From JAMCRM01 sp041685075 (GTDB lineage: Bacteria > Acidobacteriota > Terriglobia > Bryobacterales > Bryobacteraceae), in the NCBI GenBank assembly GCA_041685075.1, contig JAWLGN010000090.1, positions 1-18,620 on the forward strand: a stretch of DNA of 18,620 bases. The letters run 5' to 3'. The position numbers and the translations under genes are program-made. The notes beneath the pieces are model-generated. The model saw only the letters and a program-made list of their open reading frames with translations, was not told the origin of the DNA and did not search any database. This document shows positions 14,394 to 18,620 of this stretch, in pieces; positions within the stretch are counted from its first letter, which is position 1; every line of letters begins with the position of its first letter.

Positions 14394-14766
14394 AAAGCAG
14401 TTCCCCCAGTCTCCGGCGAAGCGCCGCCGGCGAGAATGGCTTGGGAAAGAAGGCATCCGCGCCCAGCCTGGCCGCGCGCTCGGATGTCTCGGGGTCGCTA
14501 TCGGCCGTCACCACGATGATCGGGGTGGCCGCGAGCCGCGTATCCGAGCGGATGAACTGGATCAGCTCGAAGCCGTCCATCGCGGGCATGTGCAGGTCCG
14601 TCACCACCGCGCAGATGGGCTGCCTCGCCTCCCCCAGGATGCGCATGGCGGCCAGCGCGGACTTCACCCCCATCACCTCGACGCCCGGCACCGCGGCGCA
14701 GGCCTCCTCCAACGCCGCGATGCTCGACGCGGCGTCGTCCACGATGAGAATGGTCCTCGATGGCAA
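14371..14766 (-). CDS. Stand-alone receiver-domain response regulator (CheY-like)
   Basis: This 131-residue single receiver domain has no output domain. The acidic pocket D10-D11, phospho-acceptor D57 ('VVTDLHMPAMDG'), T87 ('VVTAD') and K109 ('FFPKPFS') are all present, so it should be phosphorylatable. The start is TTG at 14766, supported by GAAGGGA (14772-14778) 5 nt upstream. It lies 27 nt behind the OmpR-type regulator and overlaps the porin start by 23 nt. It may act as a phosphate sink, relay or protein-binding switch for the kinase of the same cluster. It is not a chemotaxis CheY by context, since no chemotaxis gene is nearby. Confidence 0.9.
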   Translation of the reverse strand: MPSRTILIVDDAASSIAALEEACAAVPGVEVMGVKSALAAMRILGEARQPICAVVTDLHMPAMDGFELIQFIRSDTRLAATPIIVVTADSDPETSERAARLGADAFFPKPFSPAALRRRLGELLYGTRLSR

Positions 14767-14771
14767 GCTGG

Positions 14772-14778
14772 TCCCTTC
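14772..14778 (-). promoter_or_regulatory. Ribosome binding site deciding a TTG start
   Basis: GAAGGGA on the minus strand ends 5 nt before the TTG at 14766. It supports this rare start codon for the stand-alone receiver gene, as no ATG or GTG is better placed. Confidence 0.6.
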
Positions 14779-14793
14779 GCGATCCGCCGGGCG

Positions 14794-15501
14794 CTACGGC
14801 AGGAACCGGTAGCCTACACCGTGCACCGTCAGAATATGGCGAGGGACGTTGGGATTGGCCTCCAGCTTCTGCCGCAGCTTCAGCACGTGCGCGTCGACGG
14901 TCCGGGTATTCGGCATGAAGTCGTAGCCCCAGACGGCGTTCAGAATCACGTCGCGCGTGAGCGGGCGGTCGGGATGTTGGAGCAGGTAGACCAGCAGCTT
15001 GTACTCCGCCGGCGTGAACTTGATCTCCTCCTCGCCGCGCATCACCACGCGCCGTTCGAGGTCCACCACCACGTCGCCGACATGCATGATCTTCTGCATC
15101 TCGTTCGACGACCGGCGCAGCACCGCGCGAATCCTGGCGACCAGCTCCCGTTTTCCGAACGGCTTTACCACGTAATCATCGGCCCCGATCTCCAGCAGCA
15201 GCACCTTGTCGATTTCATCGCCCACGGCGCTCAGCACGATGATGGGGGTCGTAACAGACGCCGCGCGAAGCTGCCGGCACAGCTCGATGCCGCTCATCCC
15301 GGGAAGCCGCAGGTCCACCAGCGCCAGGTCCGGCTTCAGCATCAGGGTCTGCTCGTATCCCGTTCGCCCCTCCGCCGCCAGCGCCACCCTGTATCCCTCG
15401 TTTTCGAGCATCAGCCCGACCGTGTCGCGGAGATCCTCGTCGTCGTCGATGACGAGGATGGTTTGCGCGCGCCCCGAAGCCACGGCGGGCTTCGAGAGCA
15501 T
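14794..15501 (-). CDS. OmpR/PhoB-family response regulator
   Basis: This two-domain regulator has about 235 residues if started at ATG 15501. The receiver has the acidic cluster 'IDDDED' (19-24), phospho-acceptor D63 ('LVDLRLPGMSG') and K113 ('VVKPFGKREL'). The C-terminal winged helix (~135-235) has 'FTPAEYKLLVYLLQHPDRPL', 'RTVDAHVLKLRQKLE' and the final 'ILTVHGVGYRFLP', all typical of OmpR/PhoB DNA-binding domains. The frame is open to ATG 15585, with another ATG at 15558; those add a Gly/Ala/Ser-rich extension not usual in the family and lack Shine-Dalgarno sequences. ATG 15501 has a G-run immediately upstream, so the start is uncertain. It is first in the kinase/cupredoxin/porin cluster and is probably the transcriptional output of that system. 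Confidence 0.92.
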   Translation of the reverse strand: MLSKPAVASGRAQTILVIDDDEDLRDTVGLMLENEGYRVALAAEGRTGYEQTLMLKPDLALVDLRLPGMSGIELCRQLRAASVTTPIIVLSAVGDEIDKVLLLEIGADDYVVKPFGKRELVARIRAVLRRSSNEMQKIMHVGDVVVDLERRVVMRGEEEIKFTPAEYKLLVYLLQHPDRPLTRDVILNAVWGYDFMPNTRTVDAHVLKLRQKLEANPNVPRHILTVHGVGYRFLP

Positions 15502-15595
15502 CCCCCCGGCCGGCCCCGCGCCGTTGTCCCGTGCTTCACAAGGCCCGGTTGATCTCATAGTGACATTGGATGCGAAACCCGCCATATGGATTGTG

Positions 15596-15601
15596 ATTTT
15601 A
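15596..15601 (-). promoter_or_regulatory. Candidate -10 box for the response regulator cluster
   Basis: TAAAAT on the minus strand (15601 to 15596; five of six) lies in the only AT-richer gap (15586-15668) upstream of the cluster. A perfect TTGACA (15638 to 15633) is also present, but 31 nt away, too far to pair with it. The two boxes cannot be one standard promoter; an activator-dependent promoter is possible. Confidence 0.3.
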
Positions 15602-15668
15602 AGTCCGGCTCCCGCGCGTATGGTCGCGGTTTTGTCAAATTTCTGCTAACGGATGTAAGCACCCGGCG

Positions 15669-17285
15669 TCACCGCCGCGCCAGGCGCCACCGCGGCAGCC
15701 AGGTAACTCGCAGCGCAGCGGTAAAGTTGCACCGCGGTGCGGGCCCCAGGACCGGGATGAAGTACCGTTCGAGCTGCATGGACGCCTCCAGCAGCCAGCC
15801 CCGCTCCAGTTCCACCATGCCGGAAACGGCGCCCGCGCTCTGGGTGCCCCCGCCCGGAAGAAAGGCCGCCCCGATGCGGTTCTGCCGGTAGCTGAAATCC
15901 AGGCGCGCCCGCGGGCCGTGCCAGTAGCTGGTCTGGACGAACAGCCCGCGGCCGTCGCGCCCCACCCAGTTCCCCAGCGGCCGCCCGTAGTTCGTGTTGG
16001 CGCTGCGATAGACGTGGTTCCAGAACAGGAACGTTCCGCCGCGGTCCTCGCCCGCCAGCCGGCTCGAAGGCGCCTCCACCCGCAGGTCCCAGCGCGCGAG
16101 TTTCGGCAGCCTCGCCAGATAGATCCCCGGGCTGAAAGCCGACCTCCTTGGCGATGCCAGCGGCGATGGCTCATCATCGGCATAGAAATCGCTGTACACC
16201 GTGACGAACTCCGCCAGCGGCAGCCGCCATTCGAAATCGAATCCGCTCTTGCGGTCCCCTGGATCGTTCGCTCCGCCCGTGGGGCCGTTGGCCAAGAGAT
16301 TCCGGGCCACCGAACGGAGGGTCAGCGCGCTTACCCCCTGGCCGCCGAACAGCGACCAGCGCGTGAAGCCGAACTCCAAACCTTCCACCGGCCGCCAGCT
16401 CAGCCGCTGCCCGTTCACGAGCGGCCGTCGAGGAACCGTGTGCCCTTCGAGCCGTCCCCCCATCACGTCCAGCCGGAAGCCGCCCAACCGCGCCAGCGGG
16501 CCCGGAAGAACCACGGGCGTCGTGCGGGTGAGCCGGAAGGAGTAGAAGCCCTCGGCGTTGTTGCTGAGAGAAAGGGGGCCGGAAGCGCCCGGCCCCCACC
16601 AGAGCCCCTGCTTTCCCACCGTAAGCGACCAGGCTCCGAATTGCGCGCCGGCGTAGACCTCGAGCGGGCGAACGCGCCTCGTTCCGCCGCCGGTCTCCGG
16701 CAGAACGGGCTCGATCTGCTCCGCCGCCGGCTCGAGTTCCCGCGCCGCGCTCGCAAACGGCGGCGCACCCTGGAACTCCGCCCGCGCATAAAAAGACCAG
16801 CGCCCGCCAACCGCCACCGCCGACAACCCGCCGATGAAATTCGCGCCGCCCGCCAATGGGCGGCCGTAGTCGTTGATGACGGTCTGGCCGAAGTTATACC
16901 CGTCGGCGAGCGGCCGGCCCGCAATCCCCAACACCCGCGCGTAGACCGATTCCAGTTCCACGAAGCTCGCGGCATCCTCGGCGCCGAACTCCTCGCTTAA
17001 CGCCTCGATCAGCCGTGCGGCCTCGGCCGCCGCCGGCTTCGCCCCTTCCGACCGCGCCAGCGCCTCCCGCGCGGCCTCGATCTGCCGCCGGCATTCGTCC
17101 CGCGTCCACGGCCGCATCCCTTTGGGCTGGTCCGCGACGTATCCCAGGCCGGCCAGCCGCACCAGCGCCGGGTAGACCCAGCTATCGAGCGGCACCAGAA
17201 CCGGCCCGCCGCACCACGCCGCGCGCGCCAGCCAGGCCATCGATACCGCCGCAATCATCAAGTGAAGCTGCCAGCGGCGCGGCAT
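15669..17285 (-). CDS. Capsule assembly Wzi-family outer membrane protein
   Basis: This 538-residue predicted beta-barrel has an N-terminal signal segment (~7-24). The segment 'VPLDSWVYPALVRLAGLGYV' then 'MRPWTRDECRRQI' (31-69) is the N-terminal helical part seen in Wzi-like proteins. A barrel with family-like motifs follows ('YNFGQTVINDYGRP', 'YAGAQFGAWSLTVGKQGLWWGPG', 'LSLSNNAEGF', 'SYRQNRIGAAFLPGGG'). Wzi in E. coli (about 480 residues) is an outer membrane lectin that anchors capsular polysaccharide; members in non-capsulated phyla have no assigned role. The ATG at 17285 lies 5 nt after the cytochrome gene stop, with a G-rich GGTAGG upstream. The open frame extends far upstream through the cytochrome gene, but that part is an out-of-frame shadow. 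No capsule genes are in view, so a capsule role is unproven. Confidence 0.78.
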   Translation of the reverse strand: MPRRWQLHLMIAAVSMAWLARAAWCGGPVLVPLDSWVYPALVRLAGLGYVADQPKGMRPWTRDECRRQIEAAREALARSEGAKPAAAEAARLIEALSEEFGAEDAASFVELESVYARVLGIAGRPLADGYNFGQTVINDYGRPLAGGANFIGGLSAVAVGGRWSFYARAEFQGAPPFASAARELEPAAEQIEPVLPETGGGTRRVRPLEVYAGAQFGAWSLTVGKQGLWWGPGASGPLSLSNNAEGFYSFRLTRTTPVVLPGPLARLGGFRLDVMGGRLEGHTVPRRPLVNGQRLSWRPVEGLEFGFTRWSLFGGQGVSALTLRSVARNLLANGPTGGANDPGDRKSGFDFEWRLPLAEFVTVYSDFYADDEPSPLASPRRSAFSPGIYLARLPKLARWDLRVEAPSSRLAGEDRGGTFLFWNHVYRSANTNYGRPLGNWVGRDGRGLFVQTSYWHGPRARLDFSYRQNRIGAAFLPGGGTQSAGAVSGMVELERGWLLEASMQLERYFIPVLGPAPRCNFTAALRVTWLPRWRLARR

Positions 17286-17290
17286 CGTGC

Positions 17291-18620
17291 CTACCTGCCG
17301 GGCAGGGAGAGCAGATACCCAATCAGCGCATCCCGCTCGCGCCCGGAAAGATCGAACGGCGGCATCATGGTGCCCGGCGCCTGCGACTCCGGGTCCGCGA
17401 TCATGCGCGCAATGGCCTCGCCCGTCCGCCGCCGTCCCACGCCGTTCAACGCAGGCCCCAACTGGCCTCCCATGCCGTTGATCGTGTGGCAGGCGCTGCA
17501 GTTGTTCGCCACGAAAACCTGCGCCCCGGCGACGATATCCGCCGGCGCTTCGAGCAGCACTCGCGCGTGCTCCGGGGTCAGCCTCCGCAGAAACAGCTCT
17601 ACCGCATCGAACTGCTCTCGATCGAGCGCCCCTTTCACGTGGTCCGCCAGCCAGCGTTGCGATTTCTGCGGCACCAGTCCCGCCAGCGTCGGCCCCTCCT
17701 TCGGACTCTCGCCCGCCAGGTCGTGGCACCCGGCGCACCGCGCCGCGCGGAAGTACCCCAGGCCGGCCAGGTCCACCGGCGCCGCCGTCGCCCAGCCGTC
17801 TACTGCCCCGCCATTCGTGCCGCCCAGACCCGGCGGCGTCGTCGCCACCGCGGCCAGCGTCAGGGATGCCCAGCCGGCAAGGCACAGCACCACCAGCCCG
17901 ATCGCGAACGTGCGCTGCGCAACCCGCTTCACCCCGGACCGGTCCAGAAACGGCACCGCCAGCAGCGCCACAACCGCCACGGTGGGAAGCACGACGCTGC
18001 CCACTGGCTCCAGCGGCCCCTCGAAAAACTTCAGCGCCTGAAACAAAAACAGGAAGTACCATTCCGGCCGGGGCGTGTAGCCGTCTTCCGTAGGATCCGC
18101 GATACCGTCGAGCGGCGCCGGCACCGCCGCCGCCAGCACAAACAGTGTCACGAAGGCGGCAAACATCGCCACGGTGTCCTTCAGCGCCTGCCTGGGGAAG
18201 AAGGGACGCCCCGGACGCGCGTCCGCCGCCGCCGGCGTGACGCCGTGCCGCCGCACCAGGTAGAGGTGCAGCCCGACGAGCAACAGCGCCGTAACCGGCA
18301 GCACCACGGTATGGAGCGCGTAGAAGCGTGCGTAGGCAAGGGCGCCCACGCCGTGCTCCGCACCCATCATCCGCTTGATATAGGGTCCCAGGAGCGGCGC
18401 CTGCCCGGCGATCTCGGTCGTCACCACCGTGCCCCAGTACGCCCGGTTGTCCCACGGCAGCAGATAGCCGGTCAACGCGAATCCCAGGGTCACCAGCAGC
18501 AGCACCACCCCGACCATCCAGGTAACTTCCCGCGGCCGCTTATACGCGCCGTAGACAAAGACCTGGACCATGTGAAGAACCAGCACCACCACCAGCAGGC
18601 TCGACCCCCAGTGATGCAGC
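17291..18620 (-). CDS. Cytochrome b fused to di-haem cytochrome c (bc-type complex), 5' end missing
   Basis: The last 442 residues of this protein are visible and the frame runs off the right edge; the GTG at 18592 is not the true start. In order: helix B with 'LHHWGSS' and a second His 14 residues on; helix D with 'FYALHTVVLP' and a second His 15 residues on ('GLHLYL'), the b6-type spacing; then the subunit-IV-like part with the quinol-site motif PEWY (18056-18067) and several helices. After a last helix come two c-type haem motifs, CAGCH (17723-17737) and CSACH (17486-17500), the latter followed by 'GTMMPPF' with a likely Met ligand. The protein should oxidise quinol at the membrane and pass electrons to its own periplasmic haems. 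The missing upstream neighbour is probably a Rieske protein. The Wzi-family gene follows after 5 nt. Confidence 0.92.
   Translation of the reverse strand, partial: LHHWGSSLLVVVLVLHMVQVFVYGAYKRPREVTWMVGVVLLLVTLGFALTGYLLPWDNRAYWGTVVTTEIAGQAPLLGPYIKRMMGAEHGVGALAYARFYALHTVVLPVTALLLVGLHLYLVRRHGVTPAAADARPGRPFFPRQALKDTVAMFAAFVTLFVLAAAVPAPLDGIADPTEDGYTPRPEWYFLFLFQALKFFEGPLEPVGSVVLPTVAVVALLAVPFLDRSGVKRVAQRTFAIGLVVLCLAGWASLTLAAVATTPPGLGGTNGGAVDGWATAAPVDLAGLGYFRAARCAGCHDLAGESPKEGPTLAGLVPQKSQRWLADHVKGALDREQFDAVELFLRRLTPEHARVLLEAPADIVAGAQVFVANNCSACHTINGMGGQLGPALNGVGRRRTGEAIARMIADPESQAPGTMMPPFDLSGRERDALIGYLLSLPGR

Noticed and set aside
12996..15552. Long plus-strand open frames (about 500 residues) antisense to the porin and regulator genes
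   Set aside because: Composition is Arg/His/Gln-rich with no recognisable motif. The minus-strand genes explain the region.
15596..15638. TTGACA (15638 to 15633) and TAAAAT (15601 to 15596) as one sigma-70 promoter
   Set aside because: The spacer would be 31 nt, far from the usual 16-19, so they were not paired.
17286..18455. Open frame continuous with the Wzi-like gene, giving an apparent 928-residue protein
   Set aside because: The upstream part reads the cytochrome b/c gene in another frame, has Gly/Ala/Arg-rich composition, and lacks any domain. The cytochrome frame has PEWY and CxxCH motifs, so it is the real one.

Overview
The window is dense, GC-rich bacterial DNA with almost no non-coding space, many GTG/TTG starts and 4-nt ATGA gene overlaps. 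The gene content includes an envelope-rich, Gram-negative set: an RND pump with an outer-membrane-factor domain, a coiled-coil porin, a Wzi-family protein, and a cytochrome b fused to a di-haem cytochrome c. This set and the protein flavour suggest an Acidobacteriota genome (Bryobacter/Solibacter-like). That is inference from gene content, as there is no rRNA or other marker here. I saw no tRNA, rRNA, insertion sequence, CRISPR array or phage gene.

Layout. (1) 1-387 (+): the C-terminal end of a polysaccharide-lyase-14-like protein cut by the window edge. (2) 408-2618 (-): a DUF485 small membrane protein followed by an ActP-like sodium/solute symporter with a hydrophilic insert of about 170 residues. 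(3) 2787-4298 (+): a secreted PhoD-like metallophosphatase, convergent with the next block. (4) 4308-10520 (-): an efflux operon of TetR regulator, lipoprotein adaptor, and a 1458-residue protein that joins an RND permease to a TolC-like outer membrane factor in one frame. The TetR gene has a TTGACA promoter whose spacer holds a palindromic candidate operator, and its transcript is probably leaderless or nearly so. (5) 10554-15501 (-, possibly to 15585): an OmpR-type response regulator, a stand-alone receiver, a coiled-coil outer-membrane barrel, a cupredoxin-like copper protein and a Cache-HAMP histidine kinase, tightly packed or overlapping. (6) 15669-18620 (-): a Wzi-family barrel protein directly behind a cytochrome b/di-haem cytochrome c fusion that runs off the right edge.

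How they may work together. Block 5 looks like one envelope-sensing unit. The porin would admit something to the periplasm, the cupredoxin would bind copper or carry electrons there, the Cache kinase would read a periplasmic signal, and the regulators would act in the cytoplasm. Block 4 is a self-regulated tripartite exporter directly downstream on the same strand, so read-through from block 5 could couple sensing to export. Block 6 is part of a bc-type quinol-oxidising complex.

The most unusual items are the RND-OMF fusion, which carries a signal-peptide-like hydrophobic stretch at its junction and is probably cut there, and the porin-cupredoxin-kinase-regulator cluster. Neither is a proven new system.
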